This document shows, piece after piece, positions 1 to 8,645 of a stretch of 64,000 bases of DNA. Both the position numbers and the translations under genes were made by a program. This DNA comes from Mucilaginibacter agri. Its GTDB lineage: Bacteria; Bacteroidota; Bacteroidia; Sphingobacteriales; Sphingobacteriaceae. The notes beneath the pieces are model-generated. The model was not told where the DNA came from and did not search any database. It saw nothing but the letters and a program-made list of their open reading frames with translations. The stretch's first letter is position 1. Each line of letters begins with the position of its first letter. The stretch spans positions 496,001-560,000 of the forward strand of contig NZ_WWEO01000041.1 of the NCBI RefSeq assembly GCF_009928685.1, read 5' to 3'.

Positions 1-476
1 ATAGAGTCGCCAATGTATTCTATTTTACGGGCGGGTTTTGCAGGCAGTGTTAGCAATTCGACACACCGGATACCGGCAAATTCTACATAGCCAATGCCCG
101 ATTCGGTATTCTTGCAAATGGTTATCGTGTGTTCACCGCCGGATAGATGCTCAGCCGCTTTAATTACATTTACTTTGCCGGTAATTTGCAGGCGGTAAGG
201 TTTATTATTGTCTATTGCTATTTCTATATAGTTGTGCAGTTTGCCGTATCGTACTTCATCGTTCAGGATCACTTCGCACGAAGAGCCCTTAAATTTAGCC
301 AGAATATATACCGCCGGCGACCAGAACCGTGGTTTCAGCGGATCGGCAAAATCAATGCGGCCGGTGTATTGTATTTTGGGATTGTTGGCCGCAAAAAGAG
401 TGAGCTTGGCAGGATTATGTTTGGCTTGCGAAAAGTAAACTGTAAGGCAAAACAGTAGGCAGAGGTAATACTTCAT
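1..476 (-). CDS. Secreted SGNH/CE2-like carbohydrate esterase, 3' part cut by window edge
   Basis: The reading frame opens at the ATG whose complement is at 474-476 and runs off the left edge, so about 158 residues are visible. It begins with a signal peptide (MKYYLCLLFCLTVYFSQA). A beta-rich domain follows, and the visible part ends in IEYIGDS, which looks like the GDS block carrying the catalytic serine of SGNH esterases. A beta-sandwich ahead of an SGNH domain is the layout of CE2 acetyl-xylan esterases, which remove acetyl groups from plant polysaccharides. The catalytic His/Asp region lies outside the window, so the substrate is inferred. Confidence 0.6.
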   Translation of the reverse strand, partial: MKYYLCLLFCLTVYFSQAKHNPAKLTLFAANNPKIQYTGRIDFADPLKPRFWSPAVYILAKFKGSSCEVILNDEVRYGKLHNYIEIAIDNNKPYRLQITGKVNVIKAAEHLSGGEHTITICKNTESGIGYVEFAGIRCVELLTLPAKPARKIEYIGDS

Positions 477-749
477 CGTGATACAAAATTGGACTCCTAA
501 ATATATTAACATTTAAACAGGCTTTTGGCACCATGAAAAAATTGAATAAGAGTTTACGGGATGAGTATTAGTTTAGTTTGTGTTGGCAAAGCTGACCAAT
601 CAGTATTTATCATTTATTTGTCCGCGCAGGGTCTCTCGCAGAGGACCCTGCCTTGATATAGCAGATCAACCTAAGTGCTCAGGGTACTCTACGAGAGACC
701 TTGCGAAAACAGAAATACGTGTTCGTGAGATTTTCGCTTTCGCAGGATT

Positions 750-860
750 CAATTCCCTCCCTTGGGAGGGGTGCGATGGAAATGCGTAGTGGCGGGGAGG
801 GGTTTCGTCGCAATTCAAGCGCAGAAACCCCTCCCTACAGCATCCCAAGGGACGGAATTA
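750..860. repeat. Palindromic REP-like intergenic element
   Basis: A short palindrome at 755-770 (CCCTCCCTTGGGAGGG) is followed by a foldback whose 12-bp arms are perfect (795-806 with 824-835). The right end, near 839-860, resembles the left end in inverted orientation. The same palindrome core, inverted, recurs at 33833-33848. This is the style of dispersed, possibly mobile, intergenic palindromes common in Sphingobacteriaceae. Confidence 0.7.
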
Positions 861-869
861 TTTGAAATA

Positions 870-906
870 AAAAAGGGATGAAAGCCTTGCGCCCTCATCC
901 CCTTTG
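870..906 (-). terminator. Terminator of the glycine-rich protein gene
   Basis: Arms GGGATGA (875-881) and TCATCCC (895-901) pair. Read on the minus strand the hairpin is followed by a T-rich run. It lies just after the stop of the gene ending at 939. Confidence 0.6.
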
Positions 907-938
907 TCAAAACACTATAGAACTATTTAGCTTCTTTA

Positions 939-2081
939 TTATTGATTGTCGTCGCTAACATCTGTTACACGGTAAACTTTCTGACCATATTGGTCGCGTT
1001 CTTCGTGGTAATAGATACCGGCAGGATCAACATAATATCTTTCGTCGCCAATTTTTACTTTTCTGCAATCAGGTGGCAAGGCTTGTAAAACATCGCCCGG
1101 TTTTGGCAAATTGCTAGGGCCTTGTTGCATTTGCTGATCTTGCGGATAAGCATTCGGGTCGTCTTCGTAATTGCTGCCTGCGCCTGTGCTTAACTGACCG
1201 TCTTTACCGGTAACCTGGTAAGCGGTTGTGCCATCGTCGCGGGTTATTGGCAGGTAATACACACCGTTAGCTTCGTAGTATTGCTGGCCGTCTATCACGA
1301 TAGATTGTGCGTTTGACGGAAGGCTGTTAACCTCGGCACCTATAGGTGGTTCAACAATGGTATATTGGTTGTCGTTTTGTTGGTAAAAGTAACCACCACT
1401 ATAGAAATACTGATCGGCACCGTAATAGAATGGGTAATAACCGTAAGGCAATACACCTATGCTAAAACCGATACGTGGGCCATAATAACGGCCGTAGAAG
1501 CCTCCGTAGTTATAATAGCCGCCTCTGAACGGACCGCGATAATAGCCCGGGCGACCGTAGCCATAACCTGGCCTGTAATAACCTGGGCGGCCTCCGTAGC
1601 CCGGACGGTTGTATCCGTAACCTGGTCTGCCTGGCCCGTATCCCGGACGGCCGGGGGTATAACCCGGACGACCGCCGTTGTAGTGACCGTAGCCATAGTT
1701 GCCTCTTGGTGCAATACCCGCATTTGGATGGCCGTTATAAGAGCCACCTATGCCATTGTTGGCACGCGGGGCTGAGTAATTGCCACCCGGACGGCTTCCG
1801 CCTGAAAAACCATTACTTGGGCGACCTCCGCCTGAGAAACCGCCGCTAGGACGGCCTCCGCCTGAAAAGCCACCACCACTTGGGCGACTGCCTCCAGAGA
1901 AGCCACCGCCACCGCCGCCATGGAAGCCACCGCCTCCACCACCGCCGCTGCCGCGAGAACCACCGCCCCCGCCACCACCGTGGCCGCCTCCGCCACGTTG
2001 GGCATCAGCATTTGTTGCTACAAACAGGGTTAGTAGGCCTGTTATAAACGTTAGTGAAAAAAATTGATATATGCGTTTCAT
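939..2081 (-). CDS. Glycine-rich secreted protein, DUF6515-like
   Basis: This 380-residue protein has a signal peptide ending near ADAQ (residue 28). A low-complexity Gly/Ser/Arg stretch follows to about residue 125, with repeated FSGG(G/S)RPS units, then a GRPGYGxGRPGY-type Gly-Pro-Tyr-Arg repeat to about 195. Residues 200-230 are hydrophobic and aromatic. The C-terminal 140 residues hold two copies of a small unit of the form I(D/G)-x-QYYxxxGVYY, near 265 and 350, as in DUF6515 proteins. No enzyme motif is visible. It is probably an envelope or surface protein of unknown role. Glycine codons push local GC well above that of neighbouring genes, which creates long false frames on the other strands. 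Confidence 0.75.
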   Translation of the reverse strand: MKRIYQFFSLTFITGLLTLFVATNADAQRGGGGHGGGGGGGSRGSGGGGGGGFHGGGGGGFSGGSRPSGGGFSGGGRPSGGFSGGGRPSNGFSGGSRPGGNYSAPRANNGIGGSYNGHPNAGIAPRGNYGYGHYNGGRPGYTPGRPGYGPGRPGYGYNRPGYGGRPGYYRPGYGYGRPGYYRGPFRGGYYNYGGFYGRYYGPRIGFSIGVLPYGYYPFYYGADQYFYSGGYFYQQNDNQYTIVEPPIGAEVNSLPSNAQSIVIDGQQYYEANGVYYLPITRDDGTTAYQVTGKDGQLSTGAGSNYEDDPNAYPQDQQMQQGPSNLPKPGDVLQALPPDCRKVKIGDERYYVDPAGIYYHEERDQYGQKVYRVTDVSDDNQ

Positions 2082-2192
2082 AATTTAACCTTCATCCCAG
2101 CGCTTTATCGCTGTTGGTATTAGTATGACGAAGGGCGCGTTAAAAAGTTTAATCAACCTTTAAAAATTTGTTAAGGCTACATTAAAATGACT

Positions 2193-3044
2193 TTACAGAT
2201 TATTTACCCTGTAAACCCTCACGTAATCTACCTGCATAGTGGCCGGCAATACGCTATCATCAACGCCTTGTGCCCCACCCCAATCGCCGCCGTAGGCCAG
2301 GTTAAGCATCAGGTGAAAGCGTTTATCAAAAGGCCAAGCCGCGCTGCCGGTGCCTTCATTTTTAAAGGTGAATACCAAAGTATCATCGATATAGCCCGTA
2401 ATAGCTGTGGGAGTCCAGTCTACCCGGTATACGTGGAAATCTGTTAACGCGGTAGGCACTTTCATTTCCGCACTTTTTTGAGTGCCTATGGTATGGTTGT
2501 ACGCATCTGTATGTACGGTTATATGAATGTTGGTAGGGTCGTAGCCAACATGTTCCATAATATCAATCTCGCCCGACTTTGGCCAACCGCCGTAAACATA
2601 ATCTGTAGGTAACATCCAGATGGCAGGCCATGTGCCTTTTCCCGCAGGGAGTTTAGCACGCACTTCGAACCTGCCGTAAGTGAAGTTGCCCGTAGTCCCT
2701 TTTGAAAATAAGCGGGCGGAAGTGTAATTATTATTGCCGAATTTTTCTTTACGTAAGTTAATATTAAGATTGCCATTGCTAATGTCGGCATTGCTTGCAT
2801 TGGTGTAGTATTCGAGTTCATGATTACCCCAGCCGTCGCCACCAATATCGTAGCCCCATTTGGAGGTATCGGGCTTGGCGCCGCTGTTAAACTCATCGGC
2901 CCAATACGGGGTAGATTCAAAAGTGTATACTTTGTCGGCTGGAGTGGTTTTGGTGGTGGTATCTGGCACTGGTGCACTGCCTTTGCTTCCGCATGATAAC
3001 ATGGCAAGCCCCAGTAAAGCTAAGGTTACTCTCGAAGAAGTCAT
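2193..3044 (-). CDS. GH16 family endo-beta-glucanase (laminarinase-like) lipoprotein
   Basis: The protein has 283 residues. The lipobox LAMLSC puts the acylated cysteine at residue 18, followed by a Thr/Pro-rich linker to about 40. The GH16 catalytic signature GEIDIMEHVG gives nucleophile E159, D161 and acid/base E164, and the usual PAIWMLP block precedes it. GH16 enzymes cleave beta-1,3 or mixed-linkage glucans such as laminarin. The lipoprotein signal suggests attachment to the outer membrane. No SusC/SusD pair or second glycanase adjoins it, so it looks like a stand-alone enzyme. The family call is secure, the exact substrate is not. Confidence 0.92.
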   Translation of the reverse strand: MTSSRVTLALLGLAMLSCGSKGSAPVPDTTTKTTPADKVYTFESTPYWADEFNSGAKPDTSKWGYDIGGDGWGNHELEYYTNASNADISNGNLNINLRKEKFGNNNYTSARLFSKGTTGNFTYGRFEVRAKLPAGKGTWPAIWMLPTDYVYGGWPKSGEIDIMEHVGYDPTNIHITVHTDAYNHTIGTQKSAEMKVPTALTDFHVYRVDWTPTAITGYIDDTLVFTFKNEGTGSAAWPFDKRFHLMLNLAYGGDWGGAQGVDDSVLPATMQVDYVRVYRVNNL

Positions 3045-3555
3045 ATATATAGAAATAATTGGTTGTTTTACAAACCCAATATACAGGTTATAGTAATTGT
3101 TAGATAGTGAAAGACAAAAAAGCGCTGATTTTGTTGATGAAAGCTGCTGTATAGTTAAAATCTATCGCTCAGTTCATTTGTTATAGAGGTGTTTAAATTG
3201 ATGGATAAATTAGAGCTGTTTGTATCAATCTGTTAACATTGGAAAGGGTTCTGCTTTACTCTTGAGGGGATGCATAAGCCTTGCTAATTGCGGTGCTTTT
3301 ATGAGGTATTTATTTGCGTGGATCGAGCACCTAAAAATTCATCAATTTAAGCATGAATGCCTGAACTTGCCAATTAAAAAAGGACTTTTAAGTCATCAAA
3401 AGTGGTGCACGGGAAGATTCTTAACGAAAAAGGTGTTTTTGCAACGTATTTAATATTAGTTATTTAAGTTAAATCTTTTTGCAAAAGGACTTTTAAGTAG
3501 GAACACAGTGGTGCATGTGGAACTTTGCACCATGCACCACTACGCGCTTCCGTTT
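3045..3555. other. Intergenic region containing copy A of a repeated element
   Basis: The stretch from the GH16 start to the next minus-strand stop has no supported gene. The open frame at 3220-3453 has no recognisable features and runs into the repeat described at 3384-3540. Confidence 0.5.
3384..3540 (+). repeat. Copy A of a paired-half-site repeat ending in a hairpin
   Basis: Two half-sites of the form ACTTTTAAGT, 8-9 nt, GTGGTGCA lie at 3384-3409 and 3489-3515. The second runs into a hairpin whose 10-bp arms are GTGGTGCATG (3508-3517) and CATGCACCAC (3531-3540). Positions 3489-3540 (52 nt) are identical, in inverted orientation, to 32039-32090. I do not recognise the family. Confidence 0.8.
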
Positions 3556-4125
3556 TTAAATGGTTTCTGCAATGAATAAGTAAGGCTCATTGAAGGTAAG
3601 CGTGACAAAACCATCAGCTGTAGTTTCGAAAGATTGATCGTCTAAAGGTATAAGTCCGGTATAGGAAAAGCTTGGGGACTGGCTAATTAGGCGAATTTTA
3701 TCGCCTGCCGGTTTCCACTTACTAAAGCCGGATTTAATGGGGAAGATTTTCTCGTTGTTGTGGTAAACCACTAAATCTATCTGGCTGGCATAAGGCAGGT
3801 ACTTATCGGCGTCGAACTGATCGGTGATAATGTTTACCGCCCTGTAACCCTGATCTATTAATTGAAAAAAGGCTGTTTGGAGGTACTGCTCATTTTCAAC
3901 CGGAATTAGTTTTACATCAGATTGAAGGTCGTTGATATGTTGGTTGGCAATCAGCCAGTCGATCTTGATCTGGTTGTTGTGAAGCTGTTCGGCGGTTTCG
4001 GGAATGGCAATAAGCGTCGGGCTCCACTCCAGTAACTGGCCAAGCAGTTCGAACGAAAACTCGCTTAAATTAAGTACCAATAAAGCCGGTTCTTGCTTTT
4101 CCCTAACAATGTGATGTGACGACAT
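3556..4125 (-). CDS. Thiamin pyrophosphokinase-like protein with degenerate active site
   Basis: The 189-residue protein begins SSHHIVREKQEPAL and then has ELLGQLLEWSPT near 27-38. As far as I recall, these are landmarks of Bacteroidota thiamin pyrophosphokinases, which convert thiamin to thiamin diphosphate. The family's catalytic GDxD motif should follow IKIDWLI near residue 60, but here the sequence reads ANQHINDLQSD. The later DxxKTD-type motif reads ENEQYLQTA. The fold therefore seems kept and the metal and nucleotide sites lost. The setting supports a thiamin link: a ThiE-like gene is 0.9 kb away and a TPP riboswitch operon is nearby. It may be a divergent enzyme or a non-catalytic relative. 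Assignment is from remembered family features, not an alignment. Confidence 0.5.
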   Translation of the reverse strand: MSSHHIVREKQEPALLVLNLSEFSFELLGQLLEWSPTLIAIPETAEQLHNNQIKIDWLIANQHINDLQSDVKLIPVENEQYLQTAFFQLIDQGYRAVNIITDQFDADKYLPYASQIDLVVYHNNEKIFPIKSGFSKWKPAGDKIRLISQSPSFSYTGLIPLDDQSFETTADGFVTLTFNEPYLFIAETI

Positions 4126-4159
4126 GAAATTTATTTAACCAGTTTGGTAAAGCTAATTG

Positions 4160-4167
4160 TATTTTTG
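4160..4167 (+). promoter_or_regulatory. Bacteroidota -7 box (TAnnTTTG)
   Basis: TATTTTTG matches TAnnTTTG exactly and lies 15 nt upstream of the ATG at 4182, so the leader would be short. A good -33 element at normal spacing is not obvious. Confidence 0.4.
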
Positions 4168-4181
4168 CACACCTGTTTACT

Positions 4182-5027
4182 ATGGCCACAAAAAACTCGT
4201 CTAACTTCGCCTTACTTGTGCATACCTGCGACAGGTACCGCTTTTTATATCAGGGCTTTTCGGCCTTCTTTAATAAATACTGGGATTTTAAAATTCCATG
4301 TAATTATTATTTCGCCACCGAAAATTTAGAGGTAACTATTGATGGGTTTAAGAATGTCCGCTCCGGTTCGGGCGAGTGGAGTAACCGCCTGGCCCACTTG
4401 TTGCGGCATGAGATCACTGAAAAATATGTGATTTATTTTCAGGAAGATATGTGGTTGAATAAACCGGTTGATCCTGAGTTTTTCAGCGAATTATTTACCC
4501 TGATTGAAAAGAAAGAGTGGAAACAAGTAAAGCTAACCAGCTCAGATGTTTATAAGACAGAGCCGGCCGGATACGGAATTGAAGGGTTCACTATCGCTAA
4601 ATTGGATAACGAGGCGTCTGGCTACTTGATGTCGCATCAGGTTACGATTTGGGACCGGGAATTCTTGCTAAATCAACTCCCCCCAAATGAACACCCCTGG
4701 CGCAACGAGCGCAAAGGCACACAGCGCCTCAAAAAATTAAACCCCGAGATATATCAGGTTGATTACTTTGCCGAAAACGGACACGGGGAAATCAACGTTA
4801 ATCCGAATCCAACGTTGCGAAGCGGTTACCAAACGGTATCTCAAAACAGCGCGTTAAATGAGAGGGTGTTGCCTTATATTGAAGAGTTAAAAAACGATTG
4901 CGAGCAAGTTGATTACGCGATAGAATTAGAAAACCATTACAATAATCTACTAACCCACGATGGTAAACCCAAGCCCCGTAAGGAAGACATTTTTAAAAAG
5001 ATTAAAAATTGGTTGAAAGGGAAATGA
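4182..5027 (+). CDS. Putative glycosyltransferase-like protein (GT-A type)
   Basis: The 281-residue protein is soluble with no signal peptide. The N-terminal segment ALLVHTCDRYRFLYQGF (about residues 10-26) has the form of the first strand and loop of GT-A nucleotide-sugar transferases. VIYFQEDMWL near residue 88 places an acidic ED after a hydrophobic strand, much like a DxD metal site. The C-terminal 60 residues are charged and end in a Lys-rich tail. I cannot name a donor or acceptor. Its stop abuts the stop of the convergent ThiE-like gene with no spacer. The ATG at 4182 is chosen because it opens directly onto the conserved start of the domain. Confidence 0.55.
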   Translation: MATKNSSNFALLVHTCDRYRFLYQGFSAFFNKYWDFKIPCNYYFATENLEVTIDGFKNVRSGSGEWSNRLAHLLRHEITEKYVIYFQEDMWLNKPVDPEFFSELFTLIEKKEWKQVKLTSSDVYKTEPAGYGIEGFTIAKLDNEASGYLMSHQVTIWDREFLLNQLPPNEHPWRNERKGTQRLKKLNPEIYQVDYFAENGHGEINVNPNPTLRSGYQTVSQNSALNERVLPYIEELKNDCEQVDYAIELENHYNNLLTHDGKPKPRKEDIFKKIKNWLKGK

Positions 5028-5654
5028 TTAATAAACTGCTCTGTAGAAAGCCTTAACAGCTTCGCCAGGATCGGGTGCCAGATTAATTGCTGACGATACC
5101 GCAATGCCATGTATGCCGGTGTTTAATAAAAGTTCTACGTCTGGCAAACGGATACCGCCCACTGCAATTACAGGTAGTAAATCTATCCGCAGTTCTTCCA
5201 GCTCTCTATAGCCTTTAAAACCCAGCAACGGGCGATCATGCGTTCGGGTTGTTGTACTGGCGAAAGGGCCGTAGCCACAATAGTCTACTATACCTGCGGC
5301 TTGTAGTGTTAATATTTCTTCGGTTGTGTAAGCTGATGCACCCATGGTTTTCTCGTCCGTAATCTGTTGACGTATTGCTTCAAAATTGGCGTTAACATCT
5401 TCTATGTGTACACCCTGTGCATCAACCCGGTCTAAGAGGTGGTAATGATTGGTTAAGATCAGCGTAGCGCCCCAATCATCGCAAATGGCAGCTATCTGGT
5501 GGATTTCTTCTACCAGGTCTTCGTCCGACTTCGTTAAACATCTGTATTGGATCCAGTTGGCACCGTTCTCGCAGGCTATCTGCACTTGTTCAACGTGCGA
5601 GCGTTCGGGCAGGTCTTGGGTGAGGTAATGGAAACGGGAAATATATTTTTTCAT
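5028..5654 (-). CDS. Thiamin phosphate synthase family protein (ThiE/TenI-like)
   Basis: The 208-residue protein covers a full ThiE-type TIM barrel. WIQYRCLTKS near 34-43 matches the QLR(x)K pyrimidine-binding strand, GVHIEDVN the GQxD strand, MGASAYTTEEI the GxSxH loop, YCGYGPFASTTTRTH the GPxxxTxTK phosphate loop, and VIAVGGI the GGI phosphate grip. ThiE joins hydroxymethylpyrimidine diphosphate and thiazole phosphate to give thiamin phosphate. No thiC, thiD, thiG or thiS is in the window, so this may be a stand-alone paralogue. A strong terminator upstream separates it from the phosphatase gene. The substitutions (Y for L in QLR, S for T) leave room for a TenI-like function. Confidence 0.72.
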   Translation of the reverse strand: MKKYISRFHYLTQDLPERSHVEQVQIACENGANWIQYRCLTKSDEDLVEEIHQIAAICDDWGATLILTNHYHLLDRVDAQGVHIEDVNANFEAIRQQITDEKTMGASAYTTEEILTLQAAGIVDYCGYGPFASTTTRTHDRPLLGFKGYRELEELRIDLLPVIAVGGIRLPDVELLLNTGIHGIAVSSAINLAPDPGEAVKAFYRAVY

Positions 5655-5687
5655 GAGCGCAGGTTAATAGTAATAGTCATAAAAGCA

Positions 5688-5721
5688 ATTGGGCGAAGTA
5701 AACTGTTTTACTTCGCCCAAT
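5688..5721 (-). terminator. Strong hairpin between phosphatase and thiE-like genes
   Basis: Perfect 15-bp arms (5688-5702 and 5707-5721) enclose a 4-nt loop. Read on the minus strand the hairpin is followed by TGCTTTTATG. It should end transcription coming from the phosphatase gene before the thiE-like gene. Confidence 0.75.
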
Positions 5722-5758
5722 CAAACTTATTTAACTCAATAAACAAGTCAGCTCATAC

Positions 5759-7444
5759 TTATCTCTTAATCAACTCGCTGATCGGATTACCAATACAGCC
5801 GTCGGGCCTTTGCAGGTGTAAAAGGGCTGCAAGCGTGGCCGAAATGTCGGTCATATGCGTTTCACGGTTTAATGCGCCATGCTGAACACCCCAGCCCATA
5901 AATACCAGCGGAATATGTGTATCGTAGGCTGTCCAGGTGCCATGGGTTGTGCCGGTGGCGTTAGGGCTGCCTGCATAATAACCCGGCTTTAATATCACCT
6001 GTATTGCGCCGCTAAATTCTTTACTGTAACCGTTAATAATGCGGGTTTTGATCCAGTCGGGCAGATTGGCCTGATTTACGTTGGCCATATCTACTGCAAA
6101 TAAAACGGTTGACTGTTTGTTCAACCAATCGATACAATCAGCCTTAATAGCGTCGATGCTCAATTTTTTATTCGCAATCAATACATTGTTAAAGTTGATC
6201 ATGTAGTTATTGGCATCGAGTACCAAACCTTTTGCATCATACTTTTTCTCTAACAAGGTGTTCAGGTCGCGGGCCATGATACCTGGGTTTACATAACCTG
6301 CAGGTACGTTGCGGTCTTGTAAAAATTTAGGGTTATGTGCTGCGCCGTGATCAGCCGTTAAAAATACTGTGTAGTTACCCTTGCCAATCTTGGCATCCAG
6401 ATAGCTGAAAAACGCTGCCAGGTCTTTATCTAAGCGTAGGTAAGTATCTTCCGTCTCGATAGCATTCGGGCCAAACTGGTGCCCAACATAATCTGTTGAC
6501 GACAAGCTCAGGGCAAGAAAATCGGTCACGGTATTCTGTCCTAATTTCTCAGCCTCAATAGCCTTCTCAGCAAAATCAATGCTTAGGCTGATGCCAAAAG
6601 GCGAGCTACGGATGGCGCCGTTACCACTGTTTTCCTTCTTGCTGATCACTGAAAGATCGTGCGGGAATACCGGAGCAGTTTCGCCGCGATACTTACCCTC
6701 ATAAGGTGAATTATCTGTAGTGCTTTGTACGTAGGTGTCAATCGGATACAACGTATTCCATTTCTGGCCTAAATAGCTTTGTAATTTACCGCTACTGTTA
6801 AAGGTTTTTACCCAGGCAGGCAAATCGGTCATGTAATAAGTACTGCTGATAAAGTTGCCGCTGGCATCGTCAAACCAATAAGCGGCATTTGCTGTGTGAC
6901 CTGCTGGTAAAATAGCGCCGCGATCTTTCAATGAAATACCGATAACCTTCGAGCGGAAGTTAGTGCCTAAACGCAGTTCATCAGTAATGGTGGTAACCTG
7001 TAAGTTACGGGGAGACATTTGTCCGGCAGGAGAAATACTCCCTACGCTTTGAACGGTAGAATCGCCTGCACAATATAAATGGCGGCCTGTTGCCTGCTCA
7101 ATAAAATCGTTAGCAGCAATCCCGTGTATAGCGGGCACCGAACCGGTGTATATACAGCTATGGCCAGGGCCGGTTTCTGTAGGTAGATAATCTATCTGGG
7201 TGTTTTCGCAGGTGAAGCCTTCGTTAAGCATGCGCTTTAAGCCGCCTGCCTGATAACGATCGTAGTAACGATACAGGTAATCCCAGCGCATCTGATCTAT
7301 CACTATACCCACAACCAGTTTGGGGCGGGCAATGCCGTTAGAAGTCGCCGCCGCCGGAGCAACAGTTGCTTTTTTACGTGTTTGCGCAGAAGCCGAGGTG
7401 CCGGCTACTACTAAAATACCAAGTATAAAATGTTTGATGTTCAT
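5759..7444 (-). CDS. PafA-type alkaline phosphatase superfamily protein, secreted
   Basis: The 561-residue protein has a signal peptide ending near SASA (residue 20). The first metal aspartate is in VIDQMRWDY (D50). PTETGPGHS carries T91, which corresponds to the catalytic threonine of Flavobacteriia PafA. LKDRGAILPAGH supplies the K and R that mark phosphate-monoesterase members. Later come STDYVGHQFG, TADHGAAHNP and TTHGTWTAYDTH with the remaining metal Asp and His residues. PafA enzymes release phosphate from organic phosphates, usually in the periplasm. Although it follows the riboswitch operon on the same strand, a 91-nt gap separates it from the last gene, so co-control by thiamin is uncertain. 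It could also hydrolyse thiamin phosphates, which is a guess. Confidence 0.85.
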   Translation of the reverse strand: MNIKHFILGILVVAGTSASAQTRKKATVAPAAATSNGIARPKLVVGIVIDQMRWDYLYRYYDRYQAGGLKRMLNEGFTCENTQIDYLPTETGPGHSCIYTGSVPAIHGIAANDFIEQATGRHLYCAGDSTVQSVGSISPAGQMSPRNLQVTTITDELRLGTNFRSKVIGISLKDRGAILPAGHTANAAYWFDDASGNFISSTYYMTDLPAWVKTFNSSGKLQSYLGQKWNTLYPIDTYVQSTTDNSPYEGKYRGETAPVFPHDLSVISKKENSGNGAIRSSPFGISLSIDFAEKAIEAEKLGQNTVTDFLALSLSSTDYVGHQFGPNAIETEDTYLRLDKDLAAFFSYLDAKIGKGNYTVFLTADHGAAHNPKFLQDRNVPAGYVNPGIMARDLNTLLEKKYDAKGLVLDANNYMINFNNVLIANKKLSIDAIKADCIDWLNKQSTVLFAVDMANVNQANLPDWIKTRIINGYSKEFSGAIQVILKPGYYAGSPNATGTTHGTWTAYDTHIPLVFMGWGVQHGALNRETHMTDISATLAALLHLQRPDGCIGNPISELIKR

Positions 7445-7535
7445 CGATAGGGGCGTTTATTTTGTCGCAAATATCACGATTGTAAATAAAAACGCGTGTG
7501 ATATTTTTGTTATGAATGGATAAACAATATGATAA

Positions 7536-8642
7536 CTATTCGGCGAACGTCAATAACGAATGCTGGCTTGCCGTGTGCAGATCGCGCCAAACCTGGTTAA
7601 TTTCTTTATCGGGCGATGCCGCAACCAGGCCGCAGTAGGGATAAAGTTTATCTACACTTTCACGGGCTGCAATAGCCAGTTGCCTGCTGGTATGGCTTAC
7701 CGATTGCAGCTCTTCGGGCGACTCGAACCCTGCGTCAAAGTTTCGCCATGAAGTGTCTAGGGTCTCGTAAAACTCATTGCGAAGGTTTTGAAGATTGGTT
7801 TTTACTTCTTTCAGATCGTACATTAGTGTAACCCGGTTGGCTGTAGTAAGCTTGGGTAGTTTCGCCCGCTCTTCGAATATCGGCCCGCACAGGTCAACAA
7901 AATGCAGCGCCATACCTGATAGGTTTGCAGCCAGTGTACCCTCCGCCAGTTGACGGAAAGGATAGTTGTATAACGTAGAGTCAATCGCCTTGGCATCGGC
8001 ATCAATCTTAAAGCACCGGTTGGCGTTAACCTCTAAATTATTTATCTCGAAGGCATGGCTGCCTGTGCCCATCATACCTACGTATTTCCAGGCTGGTATC
8101 AGCGTGGCGTATTGGCTATCGATAACAAAAGGAAGAATTAGCGGAGTACCCTCGGCGTTTAAAACTGTTTCTTCACCCTGTTTAATAACGCAATTTGCCG
8201 TAAACTGGGTTGCATGTTTTACGCCGCTGGCATATTTCCAACTGCCGTTAATAATGTAAGTACCATGGTCGGTTTGGGTTGCCGTTCCTGTAGATGCGCC
8301 ACTACCCGCCAAACAAACTTTAGGGTCAGCAAAAATGTGCGCGGCTATTTCGGTATTAATAAATCCACCAAACCATCCCGCACCGGCACAAAGCGTAACC
8401 ACCCAACCCAGGCTGCCGTCGGCCCAGCTGAGGGCTTCTTCCATGCGGATCAGTTCAGGCAGTAGCATTTCCAGTCCACCGTATATTTTGGGTACGAGTA
8501 ACTTAAACCAGTTTTGCTGATAGATTAAATCGAGTTGACCGGCTTGTAAAAGTCCTTCCTGCTCTGCGGTCAAGGCTTCCCGACGGATCACCTCAACCCA
8601 CTTTGGTTTCAGCAATACCGATGGATGTTCTATATCATTCAT
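7536..8642 (-). CDS. Acyl-CoA dehydrogenase-like flavoprotein in thiamin uptake operon
   Basis: The 368-residue protein has an acyl-CoA-dehydrogenase fold. An N-terminal helical part holds VPKIYGGLEM and EEALSWADGSLGWV (about 51-84). The middle beta domain holds WKYASGVKHATQF and GTGSHAFEINNLEV. The C-terminal four-helix bundle runs from about 225. This pattern is closest to the HpaB/DszC-like flavin-dependent subgroup (acyl-CoA dehydrogenase type-2 C-terminal domain) rather than fatty-acid enzymes, and I see no clear catalytic Glu. It starts 3 nt after the PnuT stop and so probably belongs to the operon controlled by the TPP riboswitch. A role in oxidising a thiamin precursor or breakdown product is inferred only from that position. 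Confidence 0.7.
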   Translation of the reverse strand: MNDIEHPSVLLKPKWVEVIRREALTAEQEGLLQAGQLDLIYQQNWFKLLVPKIYGGLEMLLPELIRMEEALSWADGSLGWVVTLCAGAGWFGGFINTEIAAHIFADPKVCLAGSGASTGTATQTDHGTYIINGSWKYASGVKHATQFTANCVIKQGEETVLNAEGTPLILPFVIDSQYATLIPAWKYVGMMGTGSHAFEINNLEVNANRCFKIDADAKAIDSTLYNYPFRQLAEGTLAANLSGMALHFVDLCGPIFEERAKLPKLTTANRVTLMYDLKEVKTNLQNLRNEFYETLDTSWRNFDAGFESPEELQSVSHTSRQLAIAARESVDKLYPYCGLVAASPDKEINQVWRDLHTASQHSLLTFAE

Positions 8643-8645
8643 AGG

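Larger units (their letters stand above)
477..938. other. Intergenic region with REP-like repeats
   Basis: No convincing gene lies here. The right half holds a palindromic repeat (about 750-860) and the terminator of the glycine-rich protein gene. Short open frames at 580-848 are chance frames through the repeat. Confidence 0.6.

Noticed and set aside
1365..2067. Long Pro-, Ala- and Thr-rich open frames opposite and beside the glycine-rich gene
   Set aside because: They are shadows of its GC-rich Gly/Arg/Pro repeats and show no start context or domain.
3220..3453. 77-codon frame between GH16 and TPK-like genes
   Set aside because: It runs into the repeat element, has no recognisable features and no homologous pattern.
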